A stretch of DNA of 64,000 nucleotides, taken from positions 186,001-250,000 of the forward strand of contig NZ_QWDM01000006.1 of assembly GCF_003996965.1 (NCBI RefSeq). The letters run 5' to 3'. Under the pieces are notes generated by a model. That model ran no database searches and was not told where the DNA came from. It saw nothing but the letters and a program-made list of their open reading frames with translations. Origin of the DNA: Flavobacterium cupreum (GTDB taxonomy: Bacteria; Bacteroidota; Bacteroidia; Flavobacteriales; Flavobacteriaceae). The first letter of the stretch is position 1, and the number at the start of each line of letters is the position of its first letter. Positions 52,952 to 62,143 of this stretch are shown here, one piece after another. A program made the translations under genes and the position numbers.

Positions 52952-52982
52952 ATGTAATTGTTATAAGTATTTATAAATATAT

Positions 52983-54050
52983 TTAAACTAACTGCTTAAA
53001 TATTCGTTTAATAATGAGATAAATTAAAAACAAAAATCCTCCTAAGAATCCCCCTAGAACTATTCCCTTCATTTTTCCAAATCGTTCTTTTGATAAAGGC
53101 AAAATTGGACGATCAATAACTTGAATTAAAGGTGTGTCTCTGCGTAAAGTTACTTTTGCCAATTCAGTTTGCTTAACAAGCTCTGTTAATATTGCTGTGT
53201 TGGCCTGTACATCAACTTGCCTTTTCATGGAAGGAGCACGCCGTACATTAAGTGCAGGATTCAAATTAAAAGTGTTATCGTTAGCAGCAGCTACACCTGT
53301 AATAGCACCATTTAGTTCACCACGGATTGAATCTGTTTGTTTTTGTAAAATTGCCATATTTAAACGTGCTTTTTTACTTTTGGTTTTAATATAAAAATCA
53401 GAAACCTCTTTTGCCAATGCCTCACAAAAATGCTTTGCAAACAATTCATTAGTTGAAGAAACTTCAATATTAATTATAGAAACTTTTTTGTCTTTTTGTC
53501 CAACAGATAAACTAGACTTAGAAAGACTACTGTACATGGAACCGATTATACTATCCTGTATTCTGGAGAAGTTTTTTCTATCGCTGTTTGGCAAAAATTG
53601 AATTGAACTTAATTTAGAATTTTCTTTCCAGTTGTCTCTCCATTTATTGTTCTGAATATACATTTCTGCTAAAGAAATAACTTTGCCATCTACAGTTACC
53701 GGAGACAATAGTGTTTTTTCAACCATCGACCTGGATTTAAACAATTCTGTCAAATTTGATCCGGTAAAAATTCCTCCGCCACTACCCCCTAAATCTAATC
53801 CAAGTGTGCTGGCAAGTCCTAATGCACTTCCGAGTCCGCCAACTCCTTTTTCGTCTTCAAGGGCGAACGACAAATTGGCAGTATAAATAGGTTTTTTAAT
53901 GAACGAATATGTTAACCCTATACAAGCACCGATTAGTCCGGCAAAAAATATCTTTATCCACTGCGACCATAAAAAACTGTACCACTCCTTAGCTTTTTCT
54001 ATTAACTCTCTTAACGATATTTCATCGTTCCCGATTGGTTTACTATCCAT
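52983..54050 (-). CDS. Wzz-like chain-length/co-polymerase protein (no kinase domain)
   Basis: 355 residues. Two membrane helices (about 33-52 and 328-347) flank a periplasmic helical domain. The N-terminal LRELIEKAKEWYSFLWSQWIKIFFAGLIGACIG and the TPLIQVIDRPILPLSKERFGKMKGIVLGG segment before the second helix are the PCP (Wzz/Wzc) signature. GLGSALGLASTLGLDLGGSGGGIFTG near 75-100 is glycine-rich and unusual. It lacks a kinase domain, in contrast to the Wzc protein that enters at the right edge. It is separated from wza by 2 bp. Likely chain-length regulator for one of the two polymer routes. Confidence 0.87.
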   Translation of the reverse strand: MDSKPIGNDEISLRELIEKAKEWYSFLWSQWIKIFFAGLIGACIGLTYSFIKKPIYTANLSFALEDEKGVGGLGSALGLASTLGLDLGGSGGGIFTGSNLTELFKSRSMVEKTLLSPVTVDGKVISLAEMYIQNNKWRDNWKENSKLSSIQFLPNSDRKNFSRIQDSIIGSMYSSLSKSSLSVGQKDKKVSIINIEVSSTNELFAKHFCEALAKEVSDFYIKTKSKKARLNMAILQKQTDSIRGELNGAITGVAAANDNTFNLNPALNVRRAPSMKRQVDVQANTAILTELVKQTELAKVTLRRDTPLIQVIDRPILPLSKERFGKMKGIVLGGFLGGFLFLIYLIIKRIFKQLV

Positions 54051-54052
54051 AA

Positions 54053-56455
54053 TTATCTAAAAGCAGTAACAATTAATAATGCTAAACTGGTCAGAACACT
54101 TCCAATACTTACCCACTCCCCGGTACTCATTTTCCTTGTTTCAGGTTTTTCCGGAACAACTATTTGAGAGTCCGGCTCTACAGTAGGATATGACCTGAAG
54201 AATAAAAATGATTTCGTTACATCGGCTTTTCCGTTAGGATATATTATATATGCTTTTCTTTTCCAGCCTTTATTGTTTACACCTCCTACGGCACTTATGT
54301 AATATTTAAATCCTTTTCCTCTTCTGTATGGAATTTCAGATGTTAACAAAACATTTCCAGTCACTTTTACGCCTTCATTATAAACAGCAACTTCAATTTC
54401 GTCACCTGGAAATAAAGTAACGTTGGAATAATGATTTTTATCTTTCTCAATTTTCTCCCAATTAATAGGAATTGTTGAAAATTTTATATCTTTTATTTTT
54501 TCTTTTAAAGTATCTTCTCTCGATAAATTTAAATCGACATTTTCTATTTTTTCGATTTCTTCCTGTTTAATAGGTCTCTTGATTTTCATACCTTCTAAAT
54601 TTGCAATAGAAGTTAATCCACCGGCCCTCATTACGATATTATAAACTTTTTCTTTCTTGTTTGCTAGAACATATTTTCCAGGATAAGTAACAGCACCAGT
54701 AATGGTAATCATTTCAGGTTTTTCGTAAACCGCTATTCTTCTTATATTTATAACATCGAAAGGTTTTAAAGCAAAATTCTTAATTTGTTCATTGTTATCT
54801 GCTGCAATCTCAAGCTCCATTAATTCAATTCGATTTGGATCAGCATCGTTTATAACATCAGATTTTACCATTCTTGCAATTTCGACTCTCTTGGAAGCAG
54901 AACCGGTTAAACCTCCAACTTGCGCAATTAGATCATTTAAAGTTAAATTCTCAAAATAGTCATATGTACCAGGTTTTTTTACTTCCCCGTCAATAGTGAC
55001 TTTATACTCTTCTCTGAAATCCAGAATAGAATAAACTGTTACTATATCTTCTCTTTTCAATTGAATGTCGGCATTCGTATCACCCGATAATGCAGCACTT
55101 AAATCTACATTCACTATTTCGGTTGTCAAATCAGACTTTAAGCGTATGATTCTGGCTCTTTTACTGTAGGCATCTTCTTTAAGTCCTTCTGCTCGTGTAA
55201 TAAGATCAGAAATTCGCATTCCTTCACTGTAAGAGTAATAATCAGGTCTAAAAACAGCCCCCTCTATTTTGATACGATTTTCAAATCGGCTTAAAATTTT
55301 CGTCACTTTAAAAACATCGCCCGATTGTGGATTATAAGTACTAAAATCACTTTCGTTTATATCATGAACTTTAAACTCTTTACCTGTTTTTTGCACTACA
55401 TTTACGGAAGCAGTGTACGCAAATTCATTAAATCCTGAAGCAAAATTTAATAGATCAGAAAACGTTTCTCCTTTTTTCATTTCAAAAATACCCGGTCGTT
55501 TTACTTCTCCTTCAACCGTTACTCTTTGGCTATATGCAGGAATTCTAATCACATCATTTTCTTTCAAACTAACGTTATCAGACTGATCACCTTTTGTCAG
55601 AAATCTATAAATGTCAATATTTTTATAAACTTTATTATTTCTTATCAATTCTATATTTCTATAACTTCCGTTTTTACCGGGGCCTCCTGCTAAATGCAGT
55701 GCGTTATAAACTGTGGCTAAAGATGAAATAGAATAATTTCCTGGCTGTTTACCTCCTACGACAGTAATTTTTATAGTGCGTATTTGACTTAAACTTACGC
55801 TAACCTGAGATTGCCCTGAGCGAACAGTACTGTAAACTCGTGCTATCGCAGCTTTTATTTTTTGCGTTGCAGCTTCAACTGACATTCCGGAAACAGATAT
55901 TTGTCCTACATTTTGAATAGTAATTTTTCCCTCAACACTTACTGAAATACTTGCATTATATTCCTGAACACCATATACGCTTACTTGTAATTCATCTCCA
56001 GGCCCCAACATATAATTCATTGGAGTTGCTAATTTTAAATCCGGTTCAAAATTAAGCGTTGGATTATCGAAAAGCTCTGAACCAAAAATTAATGAGTTAG
56101 CTGAATCTTTTACTTTTTCATTAATAATTTTGACTTGTTTTCTCTCAGAGTCATTGGAGTTCTCCTGAATTTTTGGTCGATTATTATTAGATTTCCCTGC
56201 ATATTCATTAAGCCTTGATTTCAGTTTGTCGTATTCTGTCTGGCTCATTCCCTTTGAAAGTGCCATTGATTCAACTTGTTCTATAGTAGTATTATTGCTT
56301 TTTAATTGTGCATCAATTTTAGCTATATCGCTATCTGTCAAATAATCTACATTTATTGTACTTAAATCTTTAGACCTAAGAATATCCTGAGCATTAACCT
56401 GTAAAGAAGTAAACAAAAGAATAAACAGAGTAAGAACGTATATTGTTTTTTTCAT
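54053..56455 (-). CDS. wza: Outer-membrane polysaccharide export protein (Wza-like, multi-SLBB)
   Basis: 800 residues. A signal peptide of about 22 residues (hydrophobic LTLFILLFTSLQ, cleavage near NAQ) and no lipobox Cys, so it may not be a lipoprotein as in E. coli Wza. A Poly_export domain starts at GPGDELQVSVYG near residue 152, then at least four SLBB repeats (VVGGKQPGNYS, VEGEVKRPGIFE, IDGEVKKPGTYD, ITGAVTYPGKYVLA). A C-terminal hydrophobic helix IGSVLTSLALLIVTAF ends the protein, as in the Bacteroidota subtype of about 800 residues. It exports the chain across the outer membrane with Wzc. Confidence 0.93.
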   Translation of the reverse strand: MKKTIYVLTLFILLFTSLQVNAQDILRSKDLSTINVDYLTDSDIAKIDAQLKSNNTTIEQVESMALSKGMSQTEYDKLKSRLNEYAGKSNNNRPKIQENSNDSERKQVKIINEKVKDSANSLIFGSELFDNPTLNFEPDLKLATPMNYMLGPGDELQVSVYGVQEYNASISVSVEGKITIQNVGQISVSGMSVEAATQKIKAAIARVYSTVRSGQSQVSVSLSQIRTIKITVVGGKQPGNYSISSLATVYNALHLAGGPGKNGSYRNIELIRNNKVYKNIDIYRFLTKGDQSDNVSLKENDVIRIPAYSQRVTVEGEVKRPGIFEMKKGETFSDLLNFASGFNEFAYTASVNVVQKTGKEFKVHDINESDFSTYNPQSGDVFKVTKILSRFENRIKIEGAVFRPDYYSYSEGMRISDLITRAEGLKEDAYSKRARIIRLKSDLTTEIVNVDLSAALSGDTNADIQLKREDIVTVYSILDFREEYKVTIDGEVKKPGTYDYFENLTLNDLIAQVGGLTGSASKRVEIARMVKSDVINDADPNRIELMELEIAADNNEQIKNFALKPFDVINIRRIAVYEKPEMITITGAVTYPGKYVLANKKEKVYNIVMRAGGLTSIANLEGMKIKRPIKQEEIEKIENVDLNLSREDTLKEKIKDIKFSTIPINWEKIEKDKNHYSNVTLFPGDEIEVAVYNEGVKVTGNVLLTSEIPYRRGKGFKYYISAVGGVNNKGWKRKAYIIYPNGKADVTKSFLFFRSYPTVEPDSQIVVPEKPETRKMSTGEWVSIGSVLTSLALLIVTAFR

Positions 56456-56481
56456 ATTAAATATATTTGATACAAATAAAT

Positions 56482-57528
56482 CTATGAGTATTGTTTTTGG
56501 TAATAATCTTTATAAGAACCAGAAGTTACATTTTGCAGCCACTCTTCATTTTCCAGATACCAATTAATTGTTTTTTCTAAACCTTCTTCAAAAGTTACTG
56601 AAGGCTTCCAACCTAGTTCTTTATTAATTTTTGAAGCATCTATTGCATACCTCAAATCATGACCAGGCCTGTCTTTTACATAAGTTATCAACTCTTGGGA
56701 AGTCCCGGAAGTTCTACCTAATTTTTCATCCATAATCTGGCATAATAATTTCACCAAATCAATGTTTTTCCACTCATTAAAACCGCCAATATTATAAGTC
56801 TCATGGTTTTTTCCTTCATGAAAAACCAAATCTATTGCTGCTGCATGATCCTCTACAAATAGCCAATCCCTCGTATAATTTCCATCACCATAAACCGGTA
56901 ATGGTTTATTATTGATAATATTATTTATAAAAAGTGGAATCAATTTTTCAGGAAAGTGATAAGATCCGTAATTATTAGAACAGTTTGTCAAAACATACGG
57001 TAGTCCGTAAGTCTCTCCATAAGCTCTGACAAAGTGGTCTGAACTTGCTTTTGAGGCAGAATATGGAGAATTCGGATCGTATGGTGTTGTTTCTGTAAAA
57101 AGCCCTTCAGCTCCCAGAGAACCATAAACTTCATCTGTACTTATATGATAAAATCTTTTATTTGTAAAGTCATCCTTCCATTGATTCTTAGCTGCATTTA
57201 ACAAATTCATCGTACCAATAACATTTGTTTTTACAAAAGCCAGGGGATCTTCTATTGAGCGATCGACATGCGATTCTGCCGCTAAGTGCAATATACCATC
57301 AAAATTATAATTTAGGAAGAGCTCGTTGATAAATGCTTCATCCACGATATCTCCTTTTACAAAATGATAATTGGGATGATCTTCAATATCTTTTATATTT
57401 TCCAGATTTCCTGCATAAGTCAAAGCATCTAAATTAAAAATTTGATAATCAGGATATCTGTTCACAAAACGTCTAACTACATGTGATCCAATAAATCCGG
57501 CACCACCTGTTATAAGTATTTTTTTCAT
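56482..57528 (-). CDS. rmlB: dTDP-glucose 4,6-dehydratase
   Basis: 348 residues. ITGGAGFIGSHV (5-16), LDALTYAGNLENI (about 35-47), GDIVDEAF, HLAAESHVDRSI (about 82-93), STDEVYGSLG and YSASKASSDHFVRAY (YxxxK near 160) are all RmlB hallmarks. It makes dTDP-4-keto-6-deoxyglucose for RmlC/RmlD and, through it, the probable rhamnose 4-epimerase. It is unlinked from rmlACD by about 23 kb, lying in the core segment. Confidence 0.97.
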   Translation of the reverse strand: MKKILITGGAGFIGSHVVRRFVNRYPDYQIFNLDALTYAGNLENIKDIEDHPNYHFVKGDIVDEAFINELFLNYNFDGILHLAAESHVDRSIEDPLAFVKTNVIGTMNLLNAAKNQWKDDFTNKRFYHISTDEVYGSLGAEGLFTETTPYDPNSPYSASKASSDHFVRAYGETYGLPYVLTNCSNNYGSYHFPEKLIPLFINNIINNKPLPVYGDGNYTRDWLFVEDHAAAIDLVFHEGKNHETYNIGGFNEWKNIDLVKLLCQIMDEKLGRTSGTSQELITYVKDRPGHDLRYAIDASKINKELGWKPSVTFEEGLEKTINWYLENEEWLQNVTSGSYKDYYQKQYS

Positions 57529-57540
57529 TTTAAATTTTAA

Positions 57541-58548
57541 TTAATTTAATAAATCTGAATTTATTTTTTCCAACTCACTGTATATGTCTTTTACATCTTG
57601 TGAGTTTTCTTTTTGCAAAATTAGATTTGCTGTATCGGTATATACAAAAATAGTATTTTTTAATCCCAGAAAAGTAGTATGTTTTCCTGACCCTATGACC
57701 ATGTTGCCATTTTTATCAATAGGATGTCCTTTTGAAACCAAATAATCATAAACAGATTCAAAAGAACCTAAATCTGACCAGGAGAACGAAGCGGGAACAA
57801 CTTTAATTTTCTTACTGCGTTCCATTACTGCATAATCAATACTAATCGACGGAATTTCCATCGACAAATCTAAATTAAGAAGCCCTTTTTCATTTGCTTC
57901 CCAAACTGCTTTAGATTTTTCATAAACCTCAGGCTGAAATTGTTTTAATTCGTCCAAAAGAACTCCTGCCTTAAAACAGAACATTCCGCTATTCCATAAA
58001 AAATTACCTCTTGCAATAAACTCTTTTGCGGTAGTTTCATTTGGTTTTTCACGAAATGACAATACTTTATCGCCTTTTGATTCAATATATCCATAACCTG
58101 TTTCAGGTTTGGTTGGTATAATTCCGAAAGTAACTATAAAGCCTTCATTCGCTTTTTTAACGGCTTCCTGAATGGCATTATTGTAATCATCCATTTTATC
58201 AATAATATGATCTGATGGCGTTATGATTAAAATATCGTCCGGATCTGAAGCAAACGCTGCAAAAGCGATAGCAGCTGCAGTATTTCTTGGTGTAGCTTCT
58301 ACAATATTTAAATAAGTTGTTTTAGTTTTGTCCATCACCTTTCCGCTTAAATGATGATTGTCTACATTTCCAACCACCATTACTTTATCGGCTAAATGAC
58401 TGTTGCGTTGCACTGTCATTTCAAATAATGATTTATTTTCAAATATCTCTAAATATTGTTTAGGTTGACTTTTTCTGGACAGTGGCCATAATCTACTACC
58501 AACTCCACCAGTTAAAATGACATGTATAATTGAATTTTTTGCTTCCAT
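57541..58548 (-). CDS. manC: Mannose-1-phosphate guanylyltransferase
   Basis: 335 residues, single-domain (no fused phosphomannose isomerase). VILTGGVGSRLWPLSRKSQPKQYLEIF (about 10-37) is the nucleotidyltransferase signature, EATPRNTAAAIAFAA near 84-98 and ILIITPSDHIID, FREKPNETTA and FLWNSGMFCFKAG follow. It makes GDP-mannose. No manB, gmd or GDP-mannose-modifying gene was found, so GDP-mannose may be used directly or made elsewhere. A 15-bp tandem repeat lies directly upstream of its ATG (58550-58579). Confidence 0.95.
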   Translation of the reverse strand: MEAKNSIIHVILTGGVGSRLWPLSRKSQPKQYLEIFENKSLFEMTVQRNSHLADKVMVVGNVDNHHLSGKVMDKTKTTYLNIVEATPRNTAAAIAFAAFASDPDDILIITPSDHIIDKMDDYNNAIQEAVKKANEGFIVTFGIIPTKPETGYGYIESKGDKVLSFREKPNETTAKEFIARGNFLWNSGMFCFKAGVLLDELKQFQPEVYEKSKAVWEANEKGLLNLDLSMEIPSISIDYAVMERSKKIKVVPASFSWSDLGSFESVYDYLVSKGHPIDKNGNMVIGSGKHTTFLGLKNTIFVYTDTANLILQKENSQDVKDIYSELEKINSDLLN

Positions 58549-58549
58549 T

Positions 58550-58579
58550 TTTCTTAAAATAAAATTTCTTAAAATAAAA
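58550..58579. repeat. Perfect 15-bp tandem repeat upstream of manC
   Basis: The 15-mer TTTCTTAAAATAAAA (plus strand) occurs twice in tandem, at 58550-58564 and 58565-58579. It ends directly before the ATG of manC (58548-58546 on the minus strand), in the place of the ribosome entry region. Copy-number change by slippage would alter the manC leader in steps of 15 bp. Confidence 0.85.
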
Positions 58580-58594
58580 AAAGACCCTTAGTTA

Positions 58595-59908
58595 CTATAA
58601 TCTATTATCAGCTATAGCTCCTAAAACTCCTTTTACATCATATATTAAACTATCTTCTTTTTGAAGTTCTGAGAAATTTAATTTTAAAAATTCAGCATGT
58701 GCTACTCCCAGAACAATCGCATCAAATTTATCATTGGGAATACTGTTAATTGTTATTAAATTATATTCTTTTTTTACATCATTCGCATTAGCAAGTGGGT
58801 CAAATATAGTTACTTTAATTCCGTACTCTTTTAATGCCTTTACAACATCTACAATTTTAGTATTTCGGACATCCGGACAGTTTTCTTTAAAGGTAATTCC
58901 AAGCATTAAAAGATTTGCACCATTAACAGAGATTCCTTTTTTGATCATGAGCTTTACTATTTGCGAAGCAACATATTCTCCCATACTGTCGTTCAAACGT
59001 CTTCCTGCTAAAATTATTTCTGGATGATATCCAAACTCCTGTGCTCTCTGGGCAAGATAATAGGGATCTACACCAATACAATGTCCGCCAACCAATCCGG
59101 GCTTAAAAGGTAAAAAATTCCATTTTGTGGCTGCTGCCGTTAATACTTCCTGGGTATCAATACCCATTAAATTAAATATTTTCGCTAGTTCATTCACAAA
59201 AGCGATATTGATATCTCGTTGGGAGTTTTCTATAACTTTGGCGGCTTCCGCCACTTTTATCGAAGGTGCAAGGTGTGTACCTGCAGTTATAACAGATTTA
59301 TACAACGCATCTACTTTCAGTCCAATTTCTAATGTGGATCCTGATGTAACTTTTAGAATTTTCTCGACTGTATGTTCCTTATCTCCCGGATTTATCCTTT
59401 CCGGGGAATATCCCGCAAAAAAATCTTCATTAAACGTTAATCCTGAAACTTTTTCCAGGACAGGAACACATTGCTCTTCTGTAACACCCGGATATACTGT
59501 TGATTCATAAATCACAATATCTCCTTTTTTCAATATTTTACCAACCGATTCACTGGATTTATACAATGGGGTTAAATCGGGACGATTGTTTTTATCTACT
59601 GGCGTTGGAACTGTTATTATAAAGTAATTACAAGCTGCAAGATCATTTAAAGAACTTGTACAATATAATCCTGCATTCTGATCTGCGTTATCAACCAGTA
59701 CTTTTTGCAAAGTGACATCATCAACTTCCAGTGTGGTGTCTGTCCCTGATTTTAAAGATGCAATTCTTGATTCGTTTATATCAAAACCTATGACCGAATA
59801 TTTAGTAGCAAATAATCTGGCCAATGGCAAACCTACATATCCTAAGCCAATAATGGCTATTTTTATGTTTTTGTCTATTTTATCGTCGTTTTTATTCACT
59901 TTTTTCAT
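58595..59908 (-). CDS. UDP-N-acetylhexosamine 6-dehydrogenase (TviB/WbpA-like)
   Basis: 437 residues. GLGYVGLPLARLFA (22-35) binds NAD; VPTPVDKNNRPDLTPL (about 100-115), ESTVYPGVTEE, FAGYSPERINPGDKEHT (about 166-182), and GLVGGHCIGVDPYYLAQRAQEFGY (catalytic Cys near 277) are the TviB/WbpO-type signatures. It oxidises UDP-GlcNAc or UDP-GalNAc to the uronic acid. The WbpP-like epimerase at 62144-63127 could convert UDP-GlcNAcA to UDP-GalNAcA. A promoter with the Flavobacterium consensus lies in the 268-bp gap upstream. Confidence 0.92.
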   Translation of the reverse strand: MKKVNKNDDKIDKNIKIAIIGLGYVGLPLARLFATKYSVIGFDINESRIASLKSGTDTTLEVDDVTLQKVLVDNADQNAGLYCTSSLNDLAACNYFIITVPTPVDKNNRPDLTPLYKSSESVGKILKKGDIVIYESTVYPGVTEEQCVPVLEKVSGLTFNEDFFAGYSPERINPGDKEHTVEKILKVTSGSTLEIGLKVDALYKSVITAGTHLAPSIKVAEAAKVIENSQRDINIAFVNELAKIFNLMGIDTQEVLTAAATKWNFLPFKPGLVGGHCIGVDPYYLAQRAQEFGYHPEIILAGRRLNDSMGEYVASQIVKLMIKKGISVNGANLLMLGITFKENCPDVRNTKIVDVVKALKEYGIKVTIFDPLANANDVKKEYNLITINSIPNDKFDAIVLGVAHAEFLKLNFSELQKEDSLIYDVKGVLGAIADNRL

Positions 59909-59977
59909 TTCAATTCACGGCTTCGCCCTTCTGAGTCACATTATAACTGACACAGACAACTCAAAATCCATTTTTGG

Positions 59978-60008
59978 CAAATATAGCACATTAAGTCAAC
60001 TTATTCAA
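59978..60008 (-). promoter_or_regulatory. Flavobacterium-type promoter upstream of the TviB-like dehydrogenase gene
   Basis: On the minus strand TTG (60008-60006) is followed after exactly 20 bases by TATATTTG (59985-59978). This is a full match to the published Flavobacterium consensus TTG-N17-23-TAnnTTTG. Transcription would start near 59971, leaving a leader of about 60 bases to the ATG at 59908. It lies downstream of the upxY gene, so the operon from here may be started independently of it. Confidence 0.6.
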
Positions 60009-60099
60009 TACGGTTTATAACAGAACTTAACTTACTAAAAAGTCAAAAAGCTACAAACCTGATCAAACCTTTATCAATCAGACACTAAAGATTGTATTT

Positions 60100-60144
60100 A
60101 AAAAAAACAGAAGATAAAAAAGCTAAAAAAAGCATTTCATCTTC
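60100..60144 (-). terminator. Terminator-like hairpin just after the upxY gene
   Basis: On the minus strand an outer stem GAAGAT (60144-60139) pairs with ATCTTC (60115-60110) and encloses a smaller GCT/AGC stem with a T-rich loop; eight T follow (60107-60100). It begins 33 bases after the UpxY stop codon. The stem is AT-rich and weak, so it could be an attenuator that UpxY overrides rather than a strict end. Confidence 0.5.
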
Positions 60145-60176
60145 CATCTCGTTAATTTATTTTATTTTAAAAATAG

Positions 60177-60641
60177 TTATTTATATTTTATTTTCAAAAC
60201 ACATCCAAGAGATTCTAAAACCAGGATATAATGTGTTTTTGACACTTCCTGAACAATTGCATCCTGATTACTAAAAACCCCGGATTCTAATTTTATTCTG
60301 TCTCCCACCTGAAAAGGATTTACTGCTATTTCACTAACATTTACATCCTGCAGACTCTTTTTTATGATCTCAATTTCTTCATCTTTAACAATTGCCGGCT
60401 TTCCCAGCCAGAACAAATATCGAACGGCACCGGCCACCTGAAAAACAGAATTCCTGTCACCGTCCTGCAACTGAACAAAAACATATGAATTAAAAAGCGG
60501 CACTTCAATCTTTTTTTTTCTGTCTGACCACTGCTTAATCTGAATTATCAGAGGACAATAGCATTCAATACCAATTTGATTTAGTTTTTCTGAAACTTTT
60601 TTTTCCCATTTGGGCTTAGTATACACAACATACCAATTCAT
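60177..60641 (-). CDS. UpxY-like transcription antiterminator (NusG/RfaH family)
   Basis: 154 residues. The NGN domain (about 1-105) starts WYVVYTKPKWEKKVSEKLNQIGIECYCPL and includes QLQDGDRNSVFQVAGAVRYLFWLGKPAIVKDEE; a C-terminal KOW-like part has GDRIKLESGVFSNQDAIVQEV. This architecture matches the UpxY/LoaP/RfaH group that binds RNA polymerase and lets it read through long polysaccharide operons. It sits in the core, 81 bp downstream of ugd, and is followed by a terminator-like hairpin and then the dehydrogenase gene; the layout fits a self-promoted read-through. Confidence 0.92.
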   Translation of the reverse strand: MNWYVVYTKPKWEKKVSEKLNQIGIECYCPLIIQIKQWSDRKKKIEVPLFNSYVFVQLQDGDRNSVFQVAGAVRYLFWLGKPAIVKDEEIEIIKKSLQDVNVSEIAVNPFQVGDRIKLESGVFSNQDAIVQEVSKTHYILVLESLGCVLKIKYK

Positions 60642-60654
60642 ATATATTTTTATA

Positions 60655-60672
60655 TTGAAATAAAATTTTCAA
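60655..60672. repeat. Short palindrome upstream of the upxY gene
   Basis: TTGAAA (60655-60660) and TTTCAA (60667-60672) form an inverted repeat with a six-base spacer, 14 bases before the upxY start. It could be an operator half-site pair or a leader hairpin; with six-base arms chance is likely. Confidence 0.25.
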
Positions 60673-60722
60673 TCTTTTTTATCTCACTTCGCATTAAATC
60701 TTACACCAATCTTAAATTCCAA

Positions 60723-62114
60723 TTAAGAACCTATGCCTCTATAAACGAACCCTATTGACTCTAGTTCTTTGGCATTTAAAATATTTCTGCCATCAAAAAG
60801 AAAGGCGGGCTTATGCATTGAATCGTAAATTTTTTGCCAGTCATACGTTACAAATTCGTCCCATTCGGTAAGAATTGAAATCGCATGCGAGCCTTTACAG
60901 GCATCATAAGGATTATTAAACGTCATAACTGCATTATTATTTTCCTCAACTGATCTGCTTTCCAAATAATTTAAATCAGCAAGCATTTTAGTTCTTGAAA
61001 CTTTCGGATCATAAACAGATATATTAGCCTGTTCATTAATCAAATCATCGGCGACATATATTGCTGCAGATTCCCGGGTATCATTTGTATCTTTTTTGAA
61101 TGCCCAGCCTAAAAATGTAATTTTTTTGTCAGCAACGGTATTGTACAGGGTTTGAACGATTTTATTTGAAAATCTTCGCTTTTGATGATCATTCATAATA
61201 ATAACCTGTTCCCAATAATCCGCTACCTCATTTAATCCGTATGATTTTGCAATATAAACTAAATTTAAAATGTCTTTTTGAAAGCAGGACCCCCCAAAAC
61301 CTACCGAAGCTTTTAAAAATTTCGGTCCTATCCGGCTATCCATACCAATGGCTTTGGCAACTTCATTTACATCAGCACCTGTTTTTTCACAAAGCTCAGA
61401 CATGGCATTTATTGATGAAATACGTTGTGCTAAAAATGCATTTGCGGTAAGTTTAGATAATTCTGAAGACCAAACATTTGTAGTCAGGATTTTATCTTTA
61501 CTGACCCAATTGGCATATACATCAACTAAGGCATTAATCGCTGCTTCTCCTTCGGGAGTTGTATCGCCGCCAATCAAAATCCTGTCAGGATTCAGCAAAT
61601 CGGTAACAGCGGTTCCTTCTGCTAAAAACTCAGGATTCGATAATATTTGAAACTGGACTCCGTTTCCGGTATTGTCCAGAATACTTTTGATTGCTTCTGC
61701 CGTACGAACCGGTAAAGTTGATTTTTCAACTACAATTTTATTTTCTTTGGCAACTTTGGCAATTTGCCTGGCGCACAATTCAATGTATTTTAAATCAGCT
61801 GCCATTCCTTTTCCTTTTCCGTAGGTTTTGGTTGGAGTATTAACTGATATAAAAATTACCTGAGCTTCATTGATTGCTTTTTCAACTTCAGTGGAGAAAA
61901 AAAGATTTCTTCCTCTGGCTTCTGCAACAATTTCTGAAAGCCCCGGCTCGTAAATCGGAATATTATTTGTATCCGGATCATTCCAGTCTTTAATTCTTTG
62001 TTCGTTCAAATCAACAACAGTCACTTGAATATGGGGACATTTTTGAGCAATTACTGCCATTGTCGGTCCTCCGACATAACCTGCACCAATGCAACAAATT
62101 TTGGTTATTTCCAT
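60723..62114 (-). CDS. ugd: UDP-glucose 6-dehydrogenase
   Basis: 463 residues. [16 protein letters not shown] (8-23) binds [15 protein letters not shown] (about 89-100), [36 protein letters not shown] (about 158-183), and [18 protein letters not shown] (catalytic Cys near 277) are classic Ugd motifs of the larger (eukaryote-like) form. It makes UDP-GlcA. It lies between the UpxY gene and the WbpP-like epimerase and is one of two nucleotide-sugar dehydrogenases here. Confidence 0.95.
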   Translation of the reverse strand: MEITKICCIGAGYVGGPTMAVIAQKCPHIQVTVVDLNEQRIKDWNDPDTNNIPIYEPGLSEIVAEARGRNLFFSTEVEKAINEAQVIFISVNTPTKTYGKGKGMAADLKYIELCARQIAKVAKENKIVVEKSTLPVRTAEAIKSILDNTGNGVQFQILSNPEFLAEGTAVTDLLNPDRILIGGDTTPEGEAAINALVDVYANWVSKDKILTTNVWSSELSKLTANAFLAQRISSINAMSELCEKTGADVNEVAKAIGMDSRIGPKFLKASVGFGGSCFQKDILNLVYIAKSYGLNEVADYWEQVIIMNDHQKRRFSNKIVQTLYNTVADKKITFLGWAFKKDTNDTRESAAIYVADDLINEQANISVYDPKVSRTKMLADLNYLESRSVEENNNAVMTFNNPYDACKGSHAISILTEWDEFVTYDWQKIYDSMHKPAFLFDGRNILNAKELESIGFVYRGIGS

Positions 62115-62143
62115 TTAATTATGTATTATCTTAATCTTGGTTT

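Noticed and set aside
59127..59510. Plus-strand open frame of 127 codons
   Set aside because: It lies fully antisense to the TviB-like dehydrogenase gene, whose catalytic motifs cover the same bases.
59712..60020. Plus-strand open frame reaching into the gap upstream of the dehydrogenase gene
   Set aside because: Mostly antisense to the dehydrogenase start; the free part overlaps the promoter and has no recognisable protein features.
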